Assembly (NCBI GenBank): GCA_040394475.1
Contig: JBEBSD010000017.1
Span: 1-64,000, forward strand
Direction: 5' to 3'
Source of the DNA: JBEBSD01 sp040394475
GTDB lineage: Bacteria; Bacteroidota; Bacteroidia; Cytophagales; Spirosomataceae
DNA: 64,000 bases
Made by a program: the position numbers and the translations under genes. Shown one piece after another: positions 50,768 to 58,124 of this stretch; position 1 is the stretch's first letter; each line of letters starts with the position of its first letter. The notes under the pieces are model-generated. The model was not told the origin of the DNA, made no database searches, and worked only from the letters and a program-made list of their open reading frames with translations.

Positions 50768-50875
50768 ATGCATCCAGAACTATTAGCCATGCAAAGTCGA
50801 TTTCCTGAAGAAAAGAGAACCGAAGCACTCCTTTCTTCAGGAAATCTTAACAGATTAATCTGCTTAAACATATGA
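50768..50875 (+). CDS. 35-codon upstream ORF coupled to padR
   Basis: ATG at 50768, about ten bases after the predicted transcription start, opens a 35-residue frame whose TGA (50873-50875) overlaps the padR ATG (ATGA at 50872-50875). The peptide starts MHPELLAMQSRFPEEKRTEA and is Leu-rich. A 15-base perfect inverted repeat (GATTTCCTGAAGAAA, 50799-50813; TTTCTTCAGGAAATC, 50832-50846) lies within it and extends with further pairs. The ORF may be a leader peptide that controls padR translation, or a real small protein. Both are inference. Confidence 0.5.
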   Translation: MHPELLAMQSRFPEEKRTEALLSSGNLNRLICLNI

Positions 50876-51225
50876 ACATTGAAAATGCTCAAGTGCAAAT
50901 GCGCAAAGGAATTCTTGAATTCTGCATTCTGCACATCATCTCACGAGGAGAAGTCTACGCCTCAGATATGCTGGAAGAACTGACGTCTGCCCGCATAATG
51001 GTAGTGGAAGGCACGCTGTATCCCTTATTAACCCGGCTGAAAAATGCCGGTTTTCTTGACTACAAATGGGTTGAATCCTCGTCCGGACCTCCCCGAAAGT
51101 ATTATGTATTAACCGACCAGGGAAAAGTATTTTTAACTGCCATGCAAACCACCTGGGAAGAGCTCTCGGATTCGGTGACGGCAATCATCAAAAAAACCGA
51201 CAGCCAGCAGGAAACTATTTCTTAA
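50872..51225 (+). CDS. PadR family transcriptional regulator
   Basis: 117 residues. The winged helix (RKGILEFCILHIISRGEVYASDMLEELTSARIMVVEGTLYPLLTRLKNAGFLDYKWVESSSGPPRKYYVLTDQGK, about 9-85) is typical, with a short dimerising C-terminal helix. These repressors often control a following membrane-protein gene, and here the PspC-type gene starts 40 bases later. It probably represses its own promoter at the GTAC...GTAC site. Confidence 0.9.
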   Translation: MNIENAQVQMRKGILEFCILHIISRGEVYASDMLEELTSARIMVVEGTLYPLLTRLKNAGFLDYKWVESSSGPPRKYYVLTDQGKVFLTAMQTTWEELSDSVTAIIKKTDSQQETIS

Positions 51226-51265
51226 CCGCCAGGACAATCTCCCAAACGCAGGACCGACAAAAACC

Positions 51266-53773
51266 ATGAAAAAGACCATTAGTATTAATATCGCAGGGGT
51301 CATCTTTTACATTGAAGAGGACGGTTACGATAAACTCAAAAGTTACCTTAATTCCGTTCACAAGTATTTTTCGACATTTTCGGATAGCGCTGAAATCCTG
51401 GCCGACATTGAAGGACGTATTGCGGAGCGGTTTCTGGTCAAGCAAAAACTGGAAAACAAACAAGCCATTTCAGAATCGGATGTCAGCGAGCTCATCACCG
51501 CTATGGGGACGGTTTCTGACTTTGAAGCTATTGAGACTGCCGATGATTTGTTTTCGGAGCCGCTTCAGGCAGCTTCGTCCAAGGCGCCTCCTGTGGACAC
51601 ACCCACCCCGGCACCCACACCGCCCAAGCGCCGGAGAGGCCAGTTCTTTCGCGATCTGAACCGGAAAATGCTGGGTGGCGTTGCCGCCGGGCTGGCCCAT
51701 TATTACAGTGTTGATCCACTTTGGATACGATTGCTCATTCTGCTGGTAGTTTTCGGGCTGGTCCCCGCCAGCGGCATCCTCGACATGCACCGGGAAGGCA
51801 CTTTTGCCTTCCTTAGCGGAATTGTCCTACTGGTTTATATCGCCATGTGGGTGGCCTTTCCCGGATCCAGAACCCTGGAAGACAACACGGCTATCAAAAA
51901 GTTCTACCGCAATCCGGATCGCAAAGTTATCGGCGGAGTGGCTTCCGGAGTCGGCTCCTATTTTAATATCGATGTAGGCGTGGTACGTTTTCTATGGGTA
52001 CTGTCCATCCTGTTTTTTGGAACCGGTATTCTGGTTTACATTATTCTCTGGGCCATTGCCCCTGCAGCCAATACGCTCACCGAAAAAATGGAAATGCAGG
52101 GGGAGCCGATTACGCTTTCCAATATCGAATCGAATATCAAAAGAAGCCTTCGGCTGGAGGATAATAAGGGAAAGGAAAGCGACCTTATGAAAGTACTCCT
52201 CTTGCCATTCCGGGCCATCGCCTACCTGCTTACGGCATTAGGCAAGATATTGAAGGGCCTCGGGCCCATCCTCCGGGTGCTTATCGGCGTATTCCTGATC
52301 GGCACAGCGGGCCTCACACTACTCGGTTTATTCACCGCAGCCGCCATATTTATGGGCCTTACAACTGTGGCGGACCTATCGTTCCTGCCCGCCCATTTTA
52401 TGGTTTTCAAAGAAATGCCTGCTCTTCTCGTTCTCGCCGCATTTGTCGTCTCAGCAGTGCCTGTGCTTTCCGTTCTGCTGCTCGGCCTGATGCTGCTCAC
52501 CAAACGGAGCGTGGTTGGAAGCACCGTCTGGATTACCCTGGCCGGACTCTGGATTGCAGGAATCATCGGGACCGTTTCAACGGGCATTACCTTTCAGCGC
52601 AATTTTGCTAAACGAGGCGGTTTGCAGACCGAAGCGGCGTTCCGGCTGTCTCCCCATGTCCTTAAAATCGATCAGCTTCCTACCGATCCGGATGAAAGCG
52701 TCAGGGTGAATGTCGTGTTGAAAGGGATGTCATTAAGCGACAGCATCCGGGTTGCGAAATACATTTCTGCCTATGGCGCCAGCCGCAATGAAGCCGAGCA
52801 GAATGCTTCCGAAATCACCTATGCAGTCACCCAGAAGGACTCCATACTGTTCTTTCCCGAAGGGCCCTTTTTTAGCAAGTCATTGCCGTACCGCAAACAA
52901 CGCATCGAGATCACCCTTCACATTCCCTATCACAAGTCGTTTGCCATGAGCCGCAATTTCTTTTTCGGGATGTTTTCCCAGGAAGGCAATCACAGGAACC
53001 TGAGACAATACCACCTGTCCAGCAACGATCTCAATTGGGATGAATTACGCTGGGCATTCTTACCCGATTCGGGTCTGGTATGCCGCAACATCCCGCCCCA
53101 GTTTCTGCAAATACAGACGGAAACGGCCGAAGAAACTGTCCCGGTTTACAACGACGACAATGATCCGGAGGTCTTTTCTCCCCGCGACAAAGGGGAATTC
53201 AGCAAACAATTTGCCGTGTCCGATTTTGACGCTATTGATTTGGGAGGCGCCTATCACATTCTGATCCAACAGGGAAACGAATGGAGCCTTACCGCCGACG
53301 GTTCGCAAGCGGATATTGAGAAATTAACACCGTCAGTTCAGAACGGGATTCTCCGGGTCAGAAACGACCAGCGTGATTTGGACATTTTCTCCAAATCCGG
53401 AAGTATTGGTCTGGTAATTACCCTGCCGGAATTAAAATCGCTCGATCTTTCAGGCGCCAACCGTTTTCAGGTATCCGGTTTCAACAATATCCGTTCATTG
53501 GAGGTAGAACTTTCAGGTGCCACACGCGGAGAAATGCATGTCAGCGGGGATGCGCTTCAAACTGATTTATCAGGCGCCTCCCGTTTAATTTTGAAAGGGG
53601 TTTTATCGGAATTGGAAGCCGATTTGTCCGGCGCCAGTAAACTGGAGGCCGTTGATGCACAAATCAGACAGGCGCATATCGAGGCTTCGGGTGCGAGCAC
53701 TGCTTTGATGGGAAATATTCCGGATTTAAAATCGTCGGTAACCGGCGCCAGCAATGTAACCACACCCGAATAA
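51266..53773 (+). CDS. PspC-GIN fusion membrane protein
   Basis: 835 residues. An N-terminal cytoplasmic domain (about 1-105) is followed by a PspC-like domain (LNRKMLGGVAAGLAHYYSVDPLWIRLLIL, about 130-165), a second PspC repeat (NPDRKVIGGVASGVGSYFNIDVGVVRFLWVL, about 215-250), several further membrane helices to about 450, then a long extracytoplasmic part ending in a GIN/DUF2807 domain (about 645-835). The GIN part shows short repeated strands with SGA or GAS at the turns (LDLSGANRF, VELSGATRG, TDLSGASRL, ADLSGASKL, IEASGASTA, VTGASN). Probably a stress-response membrane protein regulated by the PadR before it. Confidence 0.88.
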   Translation: MKKTISINIAGVIFYIEEDGYDKLKSYLNSVHKYFSTFSDSAEILADIEGRIAERFLVKQKLENKQAISESDVSELITAMGTVSDFEAIETADDLFSEPLQAASSKAPPVDTPTPAPTPPKRRRGQFFRDLNRKMLGGVAAGLAHYYSVDPLWIRLLILLVVFGLVPASGILDMHREGTFAFLSGIVLLVYIAMWVAFPGSRTLEDNTAIKKFYRNPDRKVIGGVASGVGSYFNIDVGVVRFLWVLSILFFGTGILVYIILWAIAPAANTLTEKMEMQGEPITLSNIESNIKRSLRLEDNKGKESDLMKVLLLPFRAIAYLLTALGKILKGLGPILRVLIGVFLIGTAGLTLLGLFTAAAIFMGLTTVADLSFLPAHFMVFKEMPALLVLAAFVVSAVPVLSVLLLGLMLLTKRSVVGSTVWITLAGLWIAGIIGTVSTGITFQRNFAKRGGLQTEAAFRLSPHVLKIDQLPTDPDESVRVNVVLKGMSLSDSIRVAKYISAYGASRNEAEQNASEITYAVTQKDSILFFPEGPFFSKSLPYRKQRIEITLHIPYHKSFAMSRNFFFGMFSQEGNHRNLRQYHLSSNDLNWDELRWAFLPDSGLVCRNIPPQFLQIQTETAEETVPVYNDDNDPEVFSPRDKGEFSKQFAVSDFDAIDLGGAYHILIQQGNEWSLTADGSQADIEKLTPSVQNGILRVRNDQRDLDIFSKSGSIGLVITLPELKSLDLSGANRFQVSGFNNIRSLEVELSGATRGEMHVSGDALQTDLSGASRLILKGVLSELEADLSGASKLEAVDAQIRQAHIEASGASTALMGNIPDLKSSVTGASNVTTPE

Positions 53774-53856
53774 CGGGGAGCAGATGCAACATTGCCGGCA
53801 TCGCAACGTCTTTACCCGAAATGGTCACTTTAATTGTATCAACAAATACCTGCATC

Positions 53857-54549
53857 ATGAAAAAACAATTCTTCTTATTTGCTGCGCTCTTCCTTTTCGT
53901 TTTCAACGGATTTGCAGCTGAAACATCCCGCACTTTTCCGGTGACCAATTTCTCGAAGCTTTCACTGGGAAGTGCATTCAAAATAGACGTAACACAGGGC
54001 AGCCAGTTTAAAGTAACTGCTACCGGTGAGGCAGCCGACCTGGATGATCTGGAAGCTAACGTCAGCGGAGGTACCCTCTCTGTCAAATATAACAACCGGC
54101 ATCGAAACAACCGGAAAGGAGTAAGGATCCGGATAGAAATGCCCTCCCTTGCCGCCGTTGATTTCTCGGGTGCATCCACGGCCTCGGTCAGCGGTTTTAA
54201 AAACCGTGGTGAAATGAAAATTGCTATTTCCGGGGCCTCGACCGTGACAATGGATTTCGAGGCAAAAAGTGTTTCGCTCGATTTATCGGGCGCTTCCAAC
54301 CTGAAGTTAAACGGGAAAGCGGATGCGCTGGAAGGCGACATTTCGGGAGCAAGCTCCCTGAAAGCGAGGGATTTTTCGGCCAAAGAGGTCGAACTTGATG
54401 CCTCGGGGGCCAGCAGCGCCGCCATTTTCGCTTCCGCTTCCCTGCGCGGTGATGCCAGCGGCGCCAGCAGTATCCGCTATGCAGGAGGCGCCCGGGACAT
54501 CCGTGTCAATACAACCGGGGCAAGTTCTATTAAAAAAGCCGATCGCTGA
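53857..54549 (+). CDS. Secreted GIN/DUF2807 domain protein
   Basis: 230 residues from the ATG at 53857 (an in-frame ATG at 53821 would spoil the signal peptide). A signal peptide (LFAALFLFVFNGFA) precedes a GIN domain with the SGAS turn repeats (VDFSGASTAS, IAISGASTV, LDLSGASNLKL, GDISGASSLK, LDASGASSAAI, GDASGASSIR, VNTTGASSIK), which suggest a right-handed parallel beta structure. The sequence is related to the C-terminus of the preceding PspC-GIN protein, so the pair looks like a duplicated domain. Function unknown. Confidence 0.85.
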   Translation: MKKQFFLFAALFLFVFNGFAAETSRTFPVTNFSKLSLGSAFKIDVTQGSQFKVTATGEAADLDDLEANVSGGTLSVKYNNRHRNNRKGVRIRIEMPSLAAVDFSGASTASVSGFKNRGEMKIAISGASTVTMDFEAKSVSLDLSGASNLKLNGKADALEGDISGASSLKARDFSAKEVELDASGASSAAIFASASLRGDASGASSIRYAGGARDIRVNTTGASSIKKADR

Positions 54550-54561
54550 CACCCTCTTCCC

Positions 54562-54594
54562 GAAAAGCCTCCGGTGACGGGGGCTTTTCTTTTT
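54562..54594 (+). terminator. Terminator of the PspC-GIN operon
   Basis: GAAAAGCC-T-CCG pairs with CGG-G-GGCTTTTC around GTGA with one T-G pair, followed by TTTTT. Confidence 0.85.
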
Positions 54595-54650
54595 AAGGTT
54601 TCCTCACTACCTTGCTATTCCTAATTTTCCGACTTCTAATCCGACGAAAC

Positions 54651-55439
54651 ATGAATAGTAATCTGGTGGGTAAAAACGCACTGGTGGGAGGCAGCACCCA
54701 GGGAATCGGTTTTGCCGCCGCACAGGAACTGGCCCTTCTCGGCGCCACTGTTACCCTGATCGCCCGAAATGAAGAACGTTTAAAGACCGCGCTTGAAAAG
54801 CTGGATCACTCCCGGGGACAGGCGCATGCTTACCTGGTAGCCGATTTTACCGACCGTAGTTCCGTTGGCAACGCTTTGGACACTCTTGCCCGCAAAACCT
54901 CACCAATACACATAGTGGTCAACAATACCGGGGGACCCTCCGGAGGCCCCTTGCTCGAGGCTCCCACCACGCAGTTGCTGGAAACCTTCGAAATGCACCT
55001 GATCAACTACCAGCTGATTGCACAGGCATTGGTTCCGGGAATGCAGGCCGCAGGGTTCGGCAGGATTGTCAACATTATCAGTACTTCAGTCAAGCAACCC
55101 ATACCAGGGCTCGGCGTATCCAATACCGTTCGCTGGGCGGTTGCGTCCTGGGCCAAAACCCTTGCCAATGAACTGGGTCCCTATGGAATAACAGTCAATA
55201 ATGTATTGCCCGGTTATACGAAAACGGCCCGGCTCGACGCCGTCATACAGATGCGGTCGGCCGCACAGGGCTTGTCTGCAGAAGAGACAGGCCGTCAGTT
55301 GGCCGCTACAATCCCCACCCGGCGGTTCGCCGAACCGGAAGAGGTTGCCGCGGCTATTGCTTTCCTGTGTACACCGGCGGCGGGCAGTATTAACGGGATT
55401 AATCTTCCCGTAGACGGCGGGAATACGGCCAGTTTATAG
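54651..55439 (+). CDS. Short-chain dehydrogenase/reductase-like protein lacking the usual catalytic Tyr-Lys
   Basis: 262 residues from the ATG at 54651. The Rossmann motif is GGSTQGIG at 13-20 and NNTGG is at 91-95. The catalytic Ser144 is at the expected place, but the normal YxxxK is SNTVR: Ser157 and Arg161 sit where Tyr and Lys should be (13 after Ser144). A subset of FabG-like SDRs shares this SNTVRAA pattern, so it may be a genuine group with altered chemistry or only NAD(P) binding. Product otherwise resembles 3-oxoacyl-ACP reductase. It overlaps the stop of the convergent sugar-dehydratase gene by six bases. Confidence 0.8.
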   Translation: MNSNLVGKNALVGGSTQGIGFAAAQELALLGATVTLIARNEERLKTALEKLDHSRGQAHAYLVADFTDRSSVGNALDTLARKTSPIHIVVNNTGGPSGGPLLEAPTTQLLETFEMHLINYQLIAQALVPGMQAAGFGRIVNIISTSVKQPIPGLGVSNTVRWAVASWAKTLANELGPYGITVNNVLPGYTKTARLDAVIQMRSAAQGLSAEETGRQLAATIPTRRFAEPEEVAAAIAFLCTPAAGSINGINLPVDGGNTASL

Positions 55440-56702
55440 GTTTCCGGAGTGGGAGCTCCGGGAATGGCAATTCCCGGATTGGCAGCCGTCCGGCGCCATC
55501 GGCCTGTAAGCGGGAAGTACCTGCTGTATTTCCGAAACGATATAACCGGCGTCTCCCGTGGCCATGGCCTTTTCCAGGCGCGCAATTGCAATAAGCATTT
55601 CTGCTTCCCGGTCCACATGCTGCGCGACCAACCGGACAATCCGGGCATGCGGTGTCCGTTCAGGGCGCTCGCTGGCATAGCACAACTCCTCAGTCAGTTT
55701 CTCTCCCGGACGCAATCCGATCAGCCGGATCGCGATTTCCTCCCCGGGAATTTTTCCGGCTTGCCTAATCAGCCATCTGGCCAGTGCCAGCATTTTCACG
55801 GGTTTTCCCATATCCAGCATATAAACCGCTCCCTTTTCTTCCATACACCCGGCTTCCAGCACCAACTGGCAGGCCTCAGGAATCGTCATCAGGTAACGGC
55901 TCGTATCCGGGTGGGTCAGTGTCACCGGCCCCCCTGCCGCGATCTGCCGGGTAAACAACGGCACTACCGACCCGCTGGAACCCAGCACATTGCCAAAACG
56001 GGTAATCGCAAAACGGGTGGTTCGCGCCGACAGGCTTTGGATATACCTTTCACTCATTCGTTTGGTGGCGCCCATCACACTGACCGGGTTTACCGCTTTA
56101 TCCGTCGAAATGTAAATAAACTGCCTGACCCGGCAATCACAGGAAACCTCGGCCAGTTGCCGGGTTCCCAGCAAATTGACGCGAAGTGCTTCATACGGGT
56201 GCATTTCCATCATCGGGACATGCTTATAGGCAGCTGCATGCAACACAATCTCCGGTTGGTAATGATCGAAAACCTGCTTCAGCCGCTCCCCGTCGGTAAT
56301 ATCCGCCACAATTGTGATCATCTCACGAACCGTGTCTTTCAGTTCCGCATCCAGTTCGTACAGGCCCGGTTCCGATTGATCCAGGAGCAGCAGCTGCCGG
56401 TAGGGATACCCCGACAGTTGTCTTACCAACCCGCTCCCAATGGATCCGGCCGCTCCCGTGACCAGCAGCACCTTGTCGCGAACCCATTCCCCAACCGCTG
56501 CGCGATCCGGCGCTGCGGATTCCCTGCCGCGCAGCTGTCCGGCTATTTCGGAAAGCACTTGTTCCCGGGACTGCACCCGGTTGCTCCTTTGAAAAACACG
56601 GTTTCCCCGCAGAAAGAGGTACCATAACCAGAAAAACAGTCCTCCTGCCGACAAAAAATAACCGATGATGTCCAGAAGCGGATTCCAGGAAGCCCCGGTC
56701 AT
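55434..56702 (-). CDS. FlaA1/CapD-type UDP-sugar 4,6-dehydratase, N-terminally short
   Basis: 422 residues from the ATG at 56702; the frame is open to 56873 but that front codes for a GFRS repeat of tandem-repeat origin. One membrane anchor (about 10-32) precedes an extended-SDR domain with TGAAGSIGSGLVRQL, HAAAYKHVPMME and STDKAVNPVSVMGATKR, where Met replaces the usual catalytic Tyr of SDRs, as in the FlaA1/PglF/WbpM group. These make 4-keto-6-deoxy sugars for capsule, O-antigen or glycan. Full-length members have about four N-terminal helices and a second Rossmann-like domain, so this one is either shortened or a short subtype. It overlaps the convergent SDR stop. Confidence 0.8.
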   Translation of the reverse strand: MTGASWNPLLDIIGYFLSAGGLFFWLWYLFLRGNRVFQRSNRVQSREQVLSEIAGQLRGRESAAPDRAAVGEWVRDKVLLVTGAAGSIGSGLVRQLSGYPYRQLLLLDQSEPGLYELDAELKDTVREMITIVADITDGERLKQVFDHYQPEIVLHAAAYKHVPMMEMHPYEALRVNLLGTRQLAEVSCDCRVRQFIYISTDKAVNPVSVMGATKRMSERYIQSLSARTTRFAITRFGNVLGSSGSVVPLFTRQIAAGGPVTLTHPDTSRYLMTIPEACQLVLEAGCMEEKGAVYMLDMGKPVKMLALARWLIRQAGKIPGEEIAIRLIGLRPGEKLTEELCYASERPERTPHARIVRLVAQHVDREAEMLIAIARLEKAMATGDAGYIVSEIQQVLPAYRPMAPDGCQSGNCHSRSSHSGNL

Positions 56703-56750
56703 TCCCGCCGGGACGGTTGTTACAGTGAAAAGATTCACACCTAAAACCAA

Positions 56751-56793
56751 GCTTCGGAAGCCGTCGCTTCGGAAGCCGATGCTTCGGAAGCCG
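56751..56793. repeat. 15-base tandem repeat upstream of the sugar dehydratase
   Basis: GCTTCGGAAGCCG with a two-base junction (TC, AT) is repeated at 56751, 56766 and 56781. It is the cause of the GFRSIGFRSDGFRS stretch in the longer open frame. Confidence 0.75.
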
Positions 56794-56893
56794 AAGTGCT
56801 GTGTATAGTTGTGTACAATCTTTTTGAAACCAGCTATTGCCATACAGGTCATGGTTTTCAAAAAACGAATCAATAAAATGACGTCTTCCGGGT

Positions 56894-57823
56894 TTATAAT
56901 TTCCCCGATGGATATAGTGCGTTTAATGCGTGTGTTAATCCGGGATAAAGATACTGAAAATCTGTTTCAGTCTGCACTCTGAAGTTGACAACCTTTGCAC
57001 CTTCCAGTAAAAGCCCCGCCATCTCTCCCAGGAGCAGCCTGATGACAAACGCCGGAACATCCGGAAGCCAGTCCCGTTTGTGCAGCAAAGTGTTCATCGC
57101 GGCGACAAACTGGCGGTTGGTCACTGCACCGGGAGCTACTGCGTTATAAACCCCCTGCCAGGCATCGTGCTCCATCGCTTCCGTATACATCCGGCAAAGA
57201 TCCGCGATATGGATCCAGGACAACCACTGCCTGCCGGTGCCGAACGCTGCCAACAGGCCCAGCCGGGCGGGCAGCTCCAACTGCTTCAGCATTCCACCCT
57301 CCCGGCCGAGCACAACGCCGGTACGGAGTTTGACGGTGCGCACTCCCTGCCGCCCGAACTGGTCGGCCGCGGTCTCCCACTGCCGGGTAACGGTAGCTAA
57401 AAAGGAGTCGGCTGCGGGGGAATTTTCGGTAAAAGCGCTCTCAAAATCCCGGTTATCATAAATTCCCGTTGCGGAAGCCGACACCAGTACTTTGGGCCAG
57501 GTAGCCATCCGCTGCATTGCCTCCAATAAAACGTCCAGCGAATCGACGCGGCTTTTCAGGATCTCCGCACGCCGTTTTTCAGTCCACCTCTTCGCTCCCA
57601 CATTCGCTCCGGCCAAATGGATGAGACACTTTGTATCTTTCAATGCACTTTCCGGCACATCGGCTCTTTCCGGATGCCACTCATGCACGCTTACTCCGGG
57701 TACGCGTACCGGCGAACGGCTTAAAAAAGCCACCCGGTAGCCTTGTGCCAGCAGGTGCTTCGCCAGCGCTCTTCCGATAAATCCAGTTCCCCCGGTTATC
57801 AGGACCTTTTCTTTCTCTTCCAT
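56894..57823 (-). CDS. TIGR01777-family sugar-nucleotide epimerase-like protein (YfcH type)
   Basis: 309 residues from the ATG at 57823; another in-frame start is at 57829. A Rossmann SDR with GGTGFIGRALAKHL, HLAGANVGAKRW and the TIGR01777 signatures SASATGIYDNRD, RTGVVLGREGGMLKQL and the C-terminal DUF1731 part (RDWLPDVPAFVIRLLLGEMAGLLLEGAKV). Members are annotated as epimerases or cell-division-inhibitor relatives; their substrate is unknown. Same strand as the sugar dehydratase, but a join is not certain. It is divergent from the B12 riboswitch. Confidence 0.87.
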   Translation of the reverse strand: MEEKEKVLITGGTGFIGRALAKHLLAQGYRVAFLSRSPVRVPGVSVHEWHPERADVPESALKDTKCLIHLAGANVGAKRWTEKRRAEILKSRVDSLDVLLEAMQRMATWPKVLVSASATGIYDNRDFESAFTENSPAADSFLATVTRQWETAADQFGRQGVRTVKLRTGVVLGREGGMLKQLELPARLGLLAAFGTGRQWLSWIHIADLCRMYTEAMEHDAWQGVYNAVAPGAVTNRQFVAAMNTLLHKRDWLPDVPAFVIRLLLGEMAGLLLEGAKVVNFRVQTETDFQYLYPGLTHALNALYPSGKL

Positions 57824-57875
57824 TCCCATTGCTGATAATTATCTATAAGGTGCATCATTATAGCAATCAATATCG

Positions 57876-57883
57876 TACTTTTG
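57876..57883 (+). promoter_or_regulatory. -7 element of the B12-controlled operon
   Basis: TACTTTTG matches TAnnTTTG; the start of transcription would be about 57890, exactly at the 5' edge of the riboswitch. -33 is weak. Confidence 0.55.
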
Positions 57884-57888
57884 TACCG

Positions 57889-58070
57889 ATTTACAGGTGC
57901 TTTCTTGTTTCAGATACAAGATAACGCTTAATTGGGAATTCCGTGAAAATCGGAAACTGTCCCCGCAACTGTCAATTTCCGGCAATCCGGTTTCAACTAC
58001 ACTACCACTGTTTCCAGGAAACGGGAAGGTTCGAAGCAGGAGGAAATAAGTCAGGAGACCAGCCTGTAGA
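57889..58070 (+). promoter_or_regulatory. Cobalamin (adenosylcobalamin-type) riboswitch
   Basis: The strongest mark is the B12 box AGTCAGGAGACCAGCCTG at 58049-58066. The conserved core GGAATTCCGTGAAAATCGGAA...CCCCGCAACTGT spans about 57940-57972, and the closing stem P1 is TACAGG (57892-57897) with CCTGTA (58063-58068). Downstream, CCCTCGGAGGATAGGG (58085-58100) may be the expression platform that hides the ribosome-binding site of the receptor gene. When B12 is bound, the downstream outer-membrane receptor gene should be turned off. Confidence 0.93.
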
Positions 58071-58124
58071 TGCACCCCGGTAACCCTCGGAGGATAGGGC
58101 GAACGGACGGTACCTGATATTCAA

